Below are positions 1 to 7,875 of a stretch of 64,000 nt of DNA, one piece after another. Below the pieces are notes generated by a model that had not been told where the DNA came from, ran no database searches, and was given only the letters and a program-made list of their open reading frames with translations. How positions within the stretch are numbered: position 1 is the stretch's first letter; each line of letters opens with the position of its first letter. This stretch comes from Pseudoalteromonas sp. CO133X. GTDB taxonomy: Bacteria; Pseudomonadota; Gammaproteobacteria; Enterobacterales; Alteromonadaceae. The DNA lies in the NCBI GenBank assembly GCA_004208945.1, contig SGPE01000030.1, forward strand, positions 372,001 to 436,000. The letters are read 5' to 3'. The translations under genes were made by a program, and so were the position numbers.

Positions 1-39
1 GATTTTTACATAACGGGCAAATTTTTGATCCGGTGTCAT
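1..39 (-). CDS. N-terminal fragment of a gene, possibly an HlyD/EmrA-type efflux adaptor
   Basis: The reverse strand has an ATG at 39 that opens a reading frame (MTPDQKFARYVKI) running off the left edge. AGGAGA at 51-56 lies about 11 bases upstream, inside the end of the MarR gene, whose stop codon is four bases away. The two genes therefore form an operon. Only 13 residues are visible. A MarR regulator followed closely by an HlyD-family adaptor is a common multidrug-efflux layout and this N terminus would fit one, but the product is inferred from context only. Confidence 0.4.
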   Translation of the reverse strand, partial: MTPDQKFARYVKI

Positions 40-43
40 AAAG

Positions 44-520
44 TTATTTATCTCCTGAGTAGTGATTAATACACTGACGGGCATTCTTTTCCATCTGAAC
101 AAGGCCATGTGCCATAGTATCGAGCTGTTGTGTTGTTAAATCTGCATAAAGGTTTTGTTTTACATCTGCAATGATCACACGCAAGGTCTCCAGTAAGTTT
201 AGACCTTGTTCAGTAAAATACAGTCGCTTACTGCGTTTATCCTCTGCATCAGCTTTACGTACAATAATCTGTTGTTGTTCAAGCTGCTTGATAGTGCGTG
301 TTAAAGACGGCATTTCAATACCCAAGCTATGCGCCAACTCTTGCTGGGTACAACCCTGATTTAAGTGAAACAAATGAATCATAACAGTCCAACGAGACTG
401 AGTTAGACCAAGAGGTTCCACAGCGAGCGTGACGGCATCACGACACAAACGATGTACACGACCCATGCTCCCGCAGAGGGTTAAATCTAACGTTTCATGA
501 AAGGGGATAGTCGAAGACAT
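44..520 (-). CDS. MarR-family transcriptional regulator
   Basis: A 158-residue winged-helix regulator. The central part contains the recognition-helix region (QQELAHSLGIEMPSLTRTIKQLE, given here in two parts: QQELAHSLGIEMPSL then TRTIKQLE) followed by the wing segment IVRKADAEDKRSKRLYFTEQ. These are hallmark MarR features. The frame extends upstream to a TTG at 532, but ATG 520 has GGAG seven bases ahead and is preferred. Two TTAGCATGCTAA palindromes lie just upstream and are the obvious autoregulatory operators. The gene is translationally close to a downstream gene at the window edge, probably an efflux component. The ligand is unknown. Confidence 0.9.
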   Translation of the reverse strand: MSSTIPFHETLDLTLCGSMGRVHRLCRDAVTLAVEPLGLTQSRWTVMIHLFHLNQGCTQQELAHSLGIEMPSLTRTIKQLEQQQIIVRKADAEDKRSKRLYFTEQGLNLLETLRVIIADVKQNLYADLTTQQLDTMAHGLVQMEKNARQCINHYSGDK

Positions 521-534
521 AATGCACTCCAATT

Positions 535-576
535 ACTTAGCATGCTAACTATTATATTTTACTTAGCATGCTAAGT
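535..576. promoter_or_regulatory. Pair of MarR-type operator palindromes
   Basis: TTAGCATGCTAA occurs twice, at 537-548 and 563-574. The second copy extends to a perfect 16-bp palindrome, ACTTAGCATGCTAAGT (561-576). The centres are 26 bp apart, placing both dyads on about the same helix face. They lie 15-56 bp upstream of the MarR start, so autorepression is the likely role. Confidence 0.75.
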
Positions 577-733
577 AAATATTAATGCATTTTATAAAAC
601 AAATAGGATCAATCGAAAAAAACGAAAAGTTGCGAAACTTATGCACAGCCAAACGATTTGAAGCAATACCCTTTCAGTTCTCGCCCTTTTTCAATTAGTT
701 TAGCCCTGTCAAAAACGGGGTAGGCAGGTATCA

Positions 734-756
734 TTGCTCTGCCAACAGCAGAGCAA
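734..756 (-). terminator. Hairpin after the spermidine-synthase-like gene
   Basis: TTGCTCTG (734-741) and CAGAGCAA (749-756) form an 8-bp stem with a 7-base loop, 30 bases past the stop of the leftward gene. There is no clear T-run, so this is a weak terminator or a processing hairpin. The rest of 577-785 shows no gene. Confidence 0.4.
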
Positions 757-785
757 CTAAATCAGTCTCATTAAAAAACATGTAC

Positions 786-1676
786 TTATTGATAATTTAA
801 CAGATTTGCTGGCGAATATTGATCCGTCAGTACTTTAGTATCTTCAGGCCAATCCTGATTATCTCTGGTATAAAGCAAATGCTCGCTCAAAGAATGTATA
901 TCTACATCATATGGCGCTAACTTAACCGCTAATTGTTTTACGCGCTTTGCTATTTGCGGCTCACTTGGCATCGCATTTAACCCCGCCAAGATTATGCGGT
1001 TTGAGTTTTTATCTGTCACAACATTTACAAAGTCACCAAACACATCATAATAAGTAGCGGACTCATGCTGATAAAGCTTACTTGAAGAAAAAGTATTAGC
1101 AGCAACAATGCCTCCCTCAGCAAGCACACTTTTTACCTCAGCAAAAAACTCCTTCGTCAGTAAGTGCTCAGGAATGTAGTCACCATTAAAGGCATCAAGA
1201 ATAATCCAATCGTACTTCTGCTTTTTTAATGCCGCTCGTTTAATAAAAATACGCCCATCTTGTACTTTTGAAGTCACTTTATCGGTTTCTATAAATTGAA
1301 AATAATCACGCGCAACTTTAATAACAGCGGGGTCTATCTCAACATTTTCTATACTTGCGTTAGGATAAAGCTCGTGGATAGTATTGGATAATGTCCCACC
1401 GCCTAAACCGATAATAAGCACATTTTGGGGGTTATCGATAAAAAGTAAACTCGCAAATGTCATTTTTGTATAGTTGAACACCAGCTTTTTGGGCTTACTT
1501 TTATACATGCAACTTTGCGTACTTTTGCGGGTTTTTTCATTAAATTTTAAACACAGTAAATCACCGGACTCTTCAACTAATATATTGCGATATAACGAGC
1601 GTTCCTTATGTATTACCTCGCTGTAGACACCGAACGACAATATCAAAATTACACACCCTATCAAGACTCTAAACAT
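786..1676 (-). CDS. Spermidine-synthase-like methyltransferase-fold protein
   Basis: A 296-residue protein with a Rossmann fold of the spermidine synthase (SpeE) superfamily. It has a nucleotide-binding glycine motif (IGLGGGTLSNTIHELYP), an acidic strand end (VEIDPAVIKVARDYF) and the catalytic-region segment DWIILDAFNGDYIPEHLL. An N-terminal hydrophobic stretch (residues 3-19) suggests membrane anchoring or export. It overlaps the upstream membrane-protein gene by 16 bp and is translationally coupled to it. In many bacteria the two halves are one fused transporter-like/synthase protein. Polyamine synthesis is not proven; many such fused homologues have no known substrate. Confidence 0.75.
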   Translation of the reverse strand: MFRVLIGCVILILSFGVYSEVIHKERSLYRNILVEESGDLLCLKFNEKTRKSTQSCMYKSKPKKLVFNYTKMTFASLLFIDNPQNVLIIGLGGGTLSNTIHELYPNASIENVEIDPAVIKVARDYFQFIETDKVTSKVQDGRIFIKRAALKKQKYDWIILDAFNGDYIPEHLLTKEFFAEVKSVLAEGGIVAANTFSSSKLYQHESATYYDVFGDFVNVVTDKNSNRIILAGLNAMPSEPQIAKRVKQLAVKLAPYDVDIHSLSEHLLYTRDNQDWPEDTKVLTDQYSPANLLNYQ

Positions 1677-2287
1677 ACTGTACGCTCCTTAGTACGTGTT
1701 TGACTGACGACAATAGCAAGCAGGCCTAACGCACCGAGTACTGATGCAAATGTTTTAATAATATCGTTTACATCAAAAGCTAACACCATGTAGAAAGATG
1801 TGATGATAGTCCCAAGAGCACTACCTAAAGTGCTGACAAAATATAAACCACCGGCAACCTGACCGCTTTTTTCGTGATCGGTAACCAATAATCGCACTGA
1901 ATAAGGCGAAATCATTCCGAGAATAGTCGTTGGAATAAAAAACAATGCTGTTGAGGCTAATAAAGAACCGTAACGGCTGTCTTCAATATGGCTAAAAATA
2001 AAAGCCATAATAGGCTCAGCAAATAAAACAATGGGTACGACCATAATACTGGCAATAAAAAAGATAGCGCCATATTTGGTTAAGGAAGGGTTACGTGTAG
2101 AAAGCTTTCCGCCTAGTAGATAGCCAATTGATAAGCTCAGCATAAACACTGTAATTATACTGCCCCAAATATGTACACTGCTACCAAAATAGGGGGCTAA
2201 AATTCGCCCTCCTAAAAGCTCAATCCCCATGATACAAAAGCCACTACTAAATGCGAGAAAGTAGATGAGAGCATTGATTTTATTCAT
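1661..2287 (-). CDS. Membrane half of a spermidine-synthase-type fusion family
   Basis: A 208-residue polytopic protein with about six hydrophobic segments. It begins with the family motif ELLGGRILAPYFGSSVHIWGS, which is typical of the N-terminal membrane domain of fused MFS-like/spermidine synthase proteins. Its stop overlaps the start of the SpeE-like gene, so the usual fusion is split here into two overlapping genes. The function is unknown; a membrane scaffold or exporter for the product of its partner is inference. A terminal cysteine-containing tail (ERTVCLES) replaces the linker seen in fused forms. Confidence 0.65.
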   Translation of the reverse strand: MNKINALIYFLAFSSGFCIMGIELLGGRILAPYFGSSVHIWGSIITVFMLSLSIGYLLGGKLSTRNPSLTKYGAIFFIASIMVVPIVLFAEPIMAFIFSHIEDSRYGSLLASTALFFIPTTILGMISPYSVRLLVTDHEKSGQVAGGLYFVSTLGSALGTIITSFYMVLAFDVNDIIKTFASVLGALGLLAIVVSQTRTKERTVCLES

Positions 2288-2475
2288 AAAAACACCTGCT
2301 AATTTTATTTTAATTTAAATTCATCTTAACCTGATGGTGATTGCGATACTATGACTATTTTTTAGCCTGTTAGATACATCCATAAAGCTCAAGACTAAAA
2401 TTTTTCAAAAAAGCTATATATCTAATCCAAAATTCTGATATTTTATAGGTACAAAATACACAAGGAAAAAGCGCT

Positions 2476-2934
2476 ATGGATCAGCAAAAAACACATATCA
2501 CTATCGATAACTCCACAACACTATTTGGTTTAAAAGTTCGCACTTGTAACAGTAATGAAATGAGTGGCCAAGGCGCTAAAATAGCGAGATTATGGCAAGC
2601 GTTTTATACCAATGTTGCGCCAAAATTATCTCCTGAAAGCCAAGTTTATGGTGTATACACACATTACGAGTCAGATGTTACGGGTGACTTTGATGTCTAT
2701 GCTTGTACCAATACCCCTGTACAATTAGCCAATACAGAATCAATAGACCTTGCAACGGGAAAATATCTTCGCTTTAGCGGTCAAGGAGCCATGCCTCAAA
2801 CAGTTGTGGATGTATGGGGGCAAGTATGGCAATACTTTAGTAATGAGCACTGCGCATATATTCGCGCTTATAAAACTGACTATGAGTTTTACAAGAATAG
2901 TGAAGAGGTCGAGGTGTTTATTTCTGTAGAATAA
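2476..2934 (+). CDS. GyrI-like / effector-binding domain protein
   Basis: A 152-residue stand-alone effector-binding domain (GyrI-like, SOUL/BmrR-C superfamily) with no DNA-binding domain. The family pattern is visible: an initial strand FGLKVRTCNS, the middle segment YGVYTHYESDVTGDFDVYACT, and the C-terminal part (YIRAYKTDYEFYK, then EVEVFISVE). AAGGA stands 10 bases before ATG 2476. Such small proteins bind lipophilic ligands or sequester regulators. It is divergent from the preceding operon and nothing ties it to a pathway. Confidence 0.7.
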   Translation: MDQQKTHITIDNSTTLFGLKVRTCNSNEMSGQGAKIARLWQAFYTNVAPKLSPESQVYGVYTHYESDVTGDFDVYACTNTPVQLANTESIDLATGKYLRFSGQGAMPQTVVDVWGQVWQYFSNEHCAYIRAYKTDYEFYKNSEEVEVFISVE

Positions 2935-2941
2935 ATACCTC

Positions 2942-2976
2942 TAAGCTCCCTGCTATGACAAGCTTTTGGGAGCTTA
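2942..2976. terminator. Hairpin between convergent genes
   Basis: TAAGCTCCC (2942-2950) pairs with GGGAGCTTA (2968-2976). It lies between the convergent GyrI-like gene and dgcA, eight bases after the former's stop and eleven before the latter's. The stem is good; the T-run is poor in both directions. Confidence 0.55.
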
Positions 2977-2987
2977 ATTGAAAAGCA

Positions 2988-4067
2988 TTACTGTAGCTGT
3001 AAGCAATCAACGAAAAAGCGCTCACTATTATGCGCACCTCCCCATAGACAACTTTGAAGAGGGCTCATTTGACCATCAGCATAAGTAAAGTGATGCTTTC
3101 GATCTTTTAACACTAACAGTGGCCCATCCAAATCGACATAACGAGCTTGTGATGCAAGTAATGAGGCTGGCGCCATCGCTAGAGAACTGCCCACCATACA
3201 ACCAAGCATTATATCAAATCCCATCTCTTGGGCTTTGCTGGCTAACGAGCAGGCTTGAGTTAATCCTCCTGTTTTATCGAGTTTAATATTGACAACTTGA
3301 TATCGTCCCTGCAAATAAGGAAGATCATTTTCAGTATGGCATGATTCATCAGCACAAAGAGGGATTGGCGATGTAAAGTTAATCAGTTGCTCATCCTCAC
3401 CAGCGGGTAGAGGTTGCTCAATTAGTACAACATTAAGTGCTTTTAGCGCCTCTACATTCTCTTCTAAATCACGAAAGCACCAATCTTCGTTTGCATCTAC
3501 GATAAACTGACTATGAGGCGCTGCGTTTGCAATAGCCGTCATCCTAGCAATGATGTCTTGTTTATCTAGTTTTACTTTCACTAGAGGAGGGGAATTCATC
3601 GCTAATACAGCCTCTTGCATGGCTTTTGGTGTATCGATGCTAAGTGTATGCGCGCAAATACTCGTTATACTGGTTTTACTCAATATTTCTGCAACTGGTC
3701 GTGCACTTTGTTTGGCCTGAAGATCCCACATAGCACAATCTAGTGCATTACGGGCAGCACCAGCGGGAAGTGTATTAATTAACTCGGAAAGTTCCATTTT
3801 GCGAGTGAAGGAACGATCACAAAACAATGCTTTAATTTGTTTTGTCGATGTATTTATTGATTCACCATAACGCGCATAGGGGACCGATTCAGCCCAGCCG
3901 TAAAATTCTTTGTCTGCAATCACAACCACAATCACATCTGCGCTCTTTTTTGTTCCTCTAGAAATTTTAAAGTCTGATTTCAATGGTATTGATTGATGAA
4001 AAACAGAGACAGTGTAGACGCTCGACAACGTTTCTAAGGATATATTGAACAATCTTTCTGTTAGCAT
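2988..4067 (-). CDS. dgcA: N-acetyl-D-glutamate racemase (enolase superfamily, dipeptide-epimerase-like)
   Basis: A 359-residue enolase-superfamily enzyme. Catalytic elements are visible: the K-x-K pair Lys164/Lys166 (KVKLDK), metal ligands Asp191 (VDANEDW), Glu217 (LIEQPL) and Asp240 (CADES), and the second base Lys262 (NIKLDKTGG). Sequence alone would allow L-Ala-D/L-Glu epimerase. Pairing with a DUF1611 gene and a LysR gene matches the dgcN-dgcA-dgcR D-glutamate pathway described in marine Proteobacteria, in which this enzyme interconverts N-acetyl-D- and N-acetyl-L-glutamate. Its ATG overlaps the dgcN stop (ATGCTAA), so the two are coupled. The dipeptide-epimerase alternative remains open. 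Confidence 0.75.
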   Translation of the reverse strand: MLTERLFNISLETLSSVYTVSVFHQSIPLKSDFKISRGTKKSADVIVVVIADKEFYGWAESVPYARYGESINTSTKQIKALFCDRSFTRKMELSELINTLPAGAARNALDCAMWDLQAKQSARPVAEILSKTSITSICAHTLSIDTPKAMQEAVLAMNSPPLVKVKLDKQDIIARMTAIANAAPHSQFIVDANEDWCFRDLEENVEALKALNVVLIEQPLPAGEDEQLINFTSPIPLCADESCHTENDLPYLQGRYQVVNIKLDKTGGLTQACSLASKAQEMGFDIMLGCMVGSSLAMAPASLLASQARYVDLDGPLLVLKDRKHHFTYADGQMSPLQSCLWGGAHNSERFFVDCLQLQ

Positions 4068-5059
4068 AAGTTGGCCACTATTGAATCGACGCCATCACGT
4101 AAGGGATCAACACATGGCACACCAAATGTCTGACTCAGACGCTCACAAATTTCACTTCCTTGTTCAATACTAACACTAGATGTATTAACGGAAATACCGA
4201 CTACCTGAACATCAGGGTTCGTTAATTTTGCCGCAGCAATATTTAACTCTATCGTCGTTTCAATACTAGGAAAGGAAGTATTGGGTAAGCCACGCATATG
4301 GGTTCTATTTAAAGCATGACATATCACTAACGCATCAGGCTGAGAACCATGTAACAATCCCAAGCTAACTCCAGCAAAAGCAGGGTGTGACAGCGAACCT
4401 TGCCCTTCGATAATATCCCAATGGGTTTCCTCTGCATCAGGACTTAATGATTCCGCAGCACCGGAAATAAAATCAGCAATAACGCAATCTATCGCTACAC
4501 CACTGCCTGAGATTAAAATTCCGCATTGTCCCGTAGCCCTAAAGTCGACATCTATATTTTGTTCTTTCATCGCTTTCTCTAGGCTTAAGCTTGTATACAT
4601 TTTACCTACAGAGCAATCTGTTCCCACAGTAAGTAATCGCTTACCTTTGCGTTTATATCCCTTGCCTGTTGCAAATGCTGTACTTGGATGACGAATATCC
4701 AATAAGTTTGTATTGTGCTTTTGCGAAAGACTGACCAGCTCATCAAAGTTAGTGAGCTTATCGTGAAGCCCACTTACGATGTTCATTCCGTGCTCTATTG
4801 CCTCACTAATAATTGGCAACCACTTTTTGTCTAACACACCACCACTATTAGCAAAACCTAGAACGAATGTTTTCGCGCCTAACTTAGCAGCTTCACAGAT
4901 GCTACATTGATTGAGGCCAGTACTGACTGTACAACCGTTAACGCTCAGCTCGCCTACACAAAGTTCAGCGCGCCAATCAGCTAAACTTTGTGCCATTTTA
5001 ATTGAGAGTTTATCGGTCGCATCACCGATAAATAGTAAATAAGGAGGCTTAATTTCCAT
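4061..5059 (-). CDS. dgcN: D-glutamate N-acetyltransferase (DUF1611 family)
   Basis: A 332-residue DUF1611 protein. The N-terminal half is a Rossmann-like domain; the C-terminal half has a P-loop, GTDCSVGK (residues 146-153), and the conserved segment VIEGQGSLSHPAFAGVS in the form IIEGQGSLSHPAFAGVSLG. In the dgc pathway this family acetylates D-glutamate with acetyl-CoA, and DgcA then racemises the product. Overlap with dgcA and a 121-bp regulatory gap to the LysR gene support that role. Assignment rests on family and gene order; older databases list the family as unknown function. Confidence 0.75.
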   Translation of the reverse strand: MEIKPPYLLFIGDATDKLSIKMAQSLADWRAELCVGELSVNGCTVSTGLNQCSICEAAKLGAKTFVLGFANSGGVLDKKWLPIISEAIEHGMNIVSGLHDKLTNFDELVSLSQKHNTNLLDIRHPSTAFATGKGYKRKGKRLLTVGTDCSVGKMYTSLSLEKAMKEQNIDVDFRATGQCGILISGSGVAIDCVIADFISGAAESLSPDAEETHWDIIEGQGSLSHPAFAGVSLGLLHGSQPDALVICHALNRTHMRGLPNTSFPSIETTIELNIAAAKLTNPDVQVVGISVNTSSVSIEQGSEICERLSQTFGVPCVDPLRDGVDSIVANLC

Positions 5060-5145
5060 AATATATCTCTAATTTAGAAAGAAAAATTGACTAAACAGAG
5101 CATATTATTTTTTAAAATTTAGAAAAGAAGGAAGAATTATTGCAC

Positions 5146-5164
5146 CTATAACCTATGTTTATAG
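5146..5164. promoter_or_regulatory. Candidate LysR operator upstream of dgcN
   Basis: The dyad CTATAA-N7-TTATAG lies in the 121-bp gap between the LysR gene and dgcN, about 90 bases upstream of the dgcN start. The spacing resembles a LysR-type T-N11-A site and suits activation of dgcN-dgcA by the adjacent regulator. Pattern-based only. Confidence 0.35.
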
Positions 5165-5180
5165 CTAGACAAAATATCCT

Positions 5181-6056
5181 TTAAATACAATTAGATAACT
5201 CATTTAAAAAGGCGTCTAAAACATGTGATAAAACTTTATTTTCTAAATGAAGAGCACTCACGTTGAAAAATAAAGGAGGACTGAATGAGGCGATAGCAAT
5301 GTCATCTGACAAGTTTCCCATAGCAGTATACTTATCAACGATACATACACCCACCCCCTGTGCTACCAAGCGTGCAGCAATAAAGTAAGTTTGCACTTTA
5401 ATTGTAGAGTCCAGTACGATATTTTCCTCAAGCATGCGCTTCCACAACAGGTGCCCTAAAGGGCCACTATCACTTATATCAATAAATTCTGCCCCTTCAA
5501 GTTCCTGAAAAGTCAGCTGAGCAGGTATAGATGGAAATAAACGTTTAGGAAATACCGCAACCAGCTCTGACTGTGCAATTTTAATAGCTTTAACGCCTGG
5601 CATCGCACTCGGCGAAAAAACAACAGCCAAATCGCACTTATGCTCAAGTAATGCTTGCAATGCTTCATTGTTATGAATCGTCTGCACATTAAAGTTAACT
5701 TTTGGATACGCGTGATGATACTTTGCTATTGCACAGGGAAGTGCATCGAAACCTAAGGCAGGTGTAACACTTAAATTTATATTGCCAAACTCAGCTTTTT
5801 TTATATTTTCAGCTGTGTTTTTAATCGACCGCATTTGCTGGTAAATTTTGTCAACTTCGTTGAATAGCATCGACGCCTCCTCCGTTGGAATGAGACGTCC
5901 CTTGACCCGCTCAAATAACTTAAAACCTAATTGCATCTCCGCATGCGATAAAACTTTACTAACCGAGGGTTGTGATACATGTAAAGCTTTAGCGGCATTC
6001 GTTATTGAACCCGTTGTATAGATTGCATGGAACACTTCGATATGTCGCAGTCGCAT
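5181..6056 (-). CDS. dgcR: LysR-family regulator of the D-glutamate genes
   Basis: A 291-residue LysR regulator. The N-terminal winged helix is clear (TGSITNAAKALHVSQPSVSK, residues about 16-35), followed by a linker helix and a periplasmic-binding-protein-like effector domain. GGGAG lies seven bases ahead of ATG 6056. It sits between the NhaC-type transporter (16-bp gap) and dgcN on the same strand, the position expected for the DgcR activator of D-glutamate catabolism. D-glutamate as the ligand is inferred from context. It may also be read through from the upstream genes. Confidence 0.7.
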   Translation of the reverse strand: MRLRHIEVFHAIYTTGSITNAAKALHVSQPSVSKVLSHAEMQLGFKLFERVKGRLIPTEEASMLFNEVDKIYQQMRSIKNTAENIKKAEFGNINLSVTPALGFDALPCAIAKYHHAYPKVNFNVQTIHNNEALQALLEHKCDLAVVFSPSAMPGVKAIKIAQSELVAVFPKRLFPSIPAQLTFQELEGAEFIDISDSGPLGHLLWKRMLEENIVLDSTIKVQTYFIAARLVAQGVGVCIVDKYTAMGNLSDDIAIASFSPPLFFNVSALHLENKVLSHVLDAFLNELSNCI

Positions 6057-6072
6057 TTATTAACTCCCAAAG

Positions 6073-7797
6073 TTAGGCAAAAAAGTAAACAGTCAAAGTC
6101 CAAAGTAAACCTGCCAGACCAGCTGCGATTGATGCAGGAACAAGCTGCGACTTAACATGATCCATCAGATCACACCCAGTGGTCATAGCGCTTAAAATCG
6201 TTGTATCTGAGATAGGTGAGCACTGATCACCAAATACGCTCCCATTTAAAACCGCAGCAAAGCATACAGCCATAAATAACTCTGGATGTGCGAGTTCTTG
6301 TGATTGACTAATAGCCCAAGCGAGTGGCATTGCTAAAGGAAATGCGACAGCATAGGTTCCCCAACTTGTGCCTGTTGAAAAAGCTATTGCGAGCGTGATC
6401 AATTGTAGAAGTATTGGCAGCAACCAAAAGGGCAAACCATCCCCAAGTAAAGATACAAGATACAAACCTCCACCTATTTGTTTACTAATGGTTCCTATAA
6501 TAACCGCAAGCATTAAAATAACAGAGGCAACAACAACCCCCTTTAGGCCTGTTGCAAACCCGTCCATCAGGTCACTTAACGACATACCTTTACACAACGC
6601 AATAAACGCAGACATTAATAACGCAACCCCAAATGCCCAATTAACTTCAGGCGTACCACTGTATAAAAAAGTAATTATGGCGATACTAATCAAACTTATC
6701 AAAGGCAATAAAAACTCTAATACATGTGGCGAGTAATGAGAAGGGACGTGGGTTTGCTGTAATTCTTTTGCACTCAATGGTGTTGCATCTGGGGCATCAA
6801 GCTGTCCTGTTGATAATGCGCGTTGATGAGCATCTCTAATCCGCTTGCCAGAAAAACGCGTAATATTCATGCTCAACAAAAATGTGCCTAAAACGGCGAA
6901 AAAACTATAAAAACTAAATGGAATACTTGAGAAGAAAAATTTAATTCGCTCTGATTCTGTGGCAAGAAAAGAAACCCCAGGTACAAAAATTAGCGCTTGA
7001 ATATAAGCAGGCCATGCATTAAATGCGAGGATTGATGCAATAGGGGAGGCTGTTGAATCAACAATATAGCTCATTTCTTCATGGCTCACTTTTGCTTTAT
7101 CAGCAAGGGGGCGCACTGTGGTGCCAACTAAGGTTGTACTCATGGTACCGCCTTGAAAGAAAATAACGCCTAAAAACCATGAAATCAACTTGGCTGAGCG
7201 CTGCCCTTTCACAAAGTGCTTGGTCATAAAGTTTGCAAACGCTTGAGCCGCCCCAGTTCGAGACCAGATACCAATCAACCCGCCTAATAACCACAAGTAA
7301 AGTAATAACAAAGCGGCGCTACTTTCAGTTGCTAAATTCACAATGATAACGTCATTGGTTAAGTCGTAGTGACCAAGTAATAAAGCCCCAACAACAATGC
7401 CACTAAATAGAGACGTAAGTGGCTCTTTGGTAATCAAACACAATAAAATGGTGACAAATGCAGGCAGTAGTGACCATAAGCCATAATGAAAGGCAGGTTT
7501 TAGTAAGCGTACCTCGCCATCATCAGTCATAACCCATTGCTCTTTTAAACTCGGCGTTTGTTTACTCGCATCTAAAGAGGCTTGATTTAAAGGTGAGTCT
7601 TGATATGCCACAACTGAGTTTATAGTGACTTCTTTTCCTTTATAAATATAAGCATACTGATTATGCTCAGTTTGATATGTATCGTATAAATAAGATTGCT
7701 CTAACCATGTTGGAGTGACAAAAAAGTTCACATACAGTGCACTTGCAATGGCACTTAAAAGGATCAGAAAGGGTAAAAGTTTATTGTTGCTTATCAT
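6073..7797 (-). CDS. NhaC-family Na+/H+ antiporter-like transporter
   Basis: A 574-residue inner-membrane protein with 11-12 predicted segments and the family features GGTMSTTLVGTTVRPLADKAK, DSTASPIASI and GDQCSPISDTTILSA. The frame opens at TTG 7866, but the first 23 codons are polar and lack homology character; ATG 7797 directly precedes the first membrane segment and is preferred. A roughly 90-residue polar insert follows the first segment. Members annotated as Na+/H+ antiporters often carry organic substrates. Its position between a secreted peptidase and the D-glutamate genes suggests Na+-coupled uptake of an amino acid or peptide, which is inference. Confidence 0.75.
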   Translation of the reverse strand: MISNNKLLPFLILLSAIASALYVNFFVTPTWLEQSYLYDTYQTEHNQYAYIYKGKEVTINSVVAYQDSPLNQASLDASKQTPSLKEQWVMTDDGEVRLLKPAFHYGLWSLLPAFVTILLCLITKEPLTSLFSGIVVGALLLGHYDLTNDVIIVNLATESSAALLLLYLWLLGGLIGIWSRTGAAQAFANFMTKHFVKGQRSAKLISWFLGVIFFQGGTMSTTLVGTTVRPLADKAKVSHEEMSYIVDSTASPIASILAFNAWPAYIQALIFVPGVSFLATESERIKFFFSSIPFSFYSFFAVLGTFLLSMNITRFSGKRIRDAHQRALSTGQLDAPDATPLSAKELQQTHVPSHYSPHVLEFLLPLISLISIAIITFLYSGTPEVNWAFGVALLMSAFIALCKGMSLSDLMDGFATGLKGVVVASVILMLAVIIGTISKQIGGGLYLVSLLGDGLPFWLLPILLQLITLAIAFSTGTSWGTYAVAFPLAMPLAWAISQSQELAHPELFMAVCFAAVLNGSVFGDQCSPISDTTILSAMTTGCDLMDHVKSQLVPASIAAGLAGLLWTLTVYFFA

Positions 7798-7875
7798 TTT
7801 ATTGTCTTTTTTTGAAATGCAAATGAACACCCAACTTGAGCCCGAAGTCGAACGCTTGGGGCTCAAAAATGCACA

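Noticed and set aside
4061..5059. DUF1611 gene as a new, undescribed enzyme
   Set aside because: The dgcN-dgcA-dgcR arrangement matches an already described D-glutamate pathway; only the wider cluster may be new.
6368..6736. 122-residue forward reading frame opposite the NhaC-type gene
   Set aside because: Antisense to conserved membrane segments, with no ribosome-binding site or domain.
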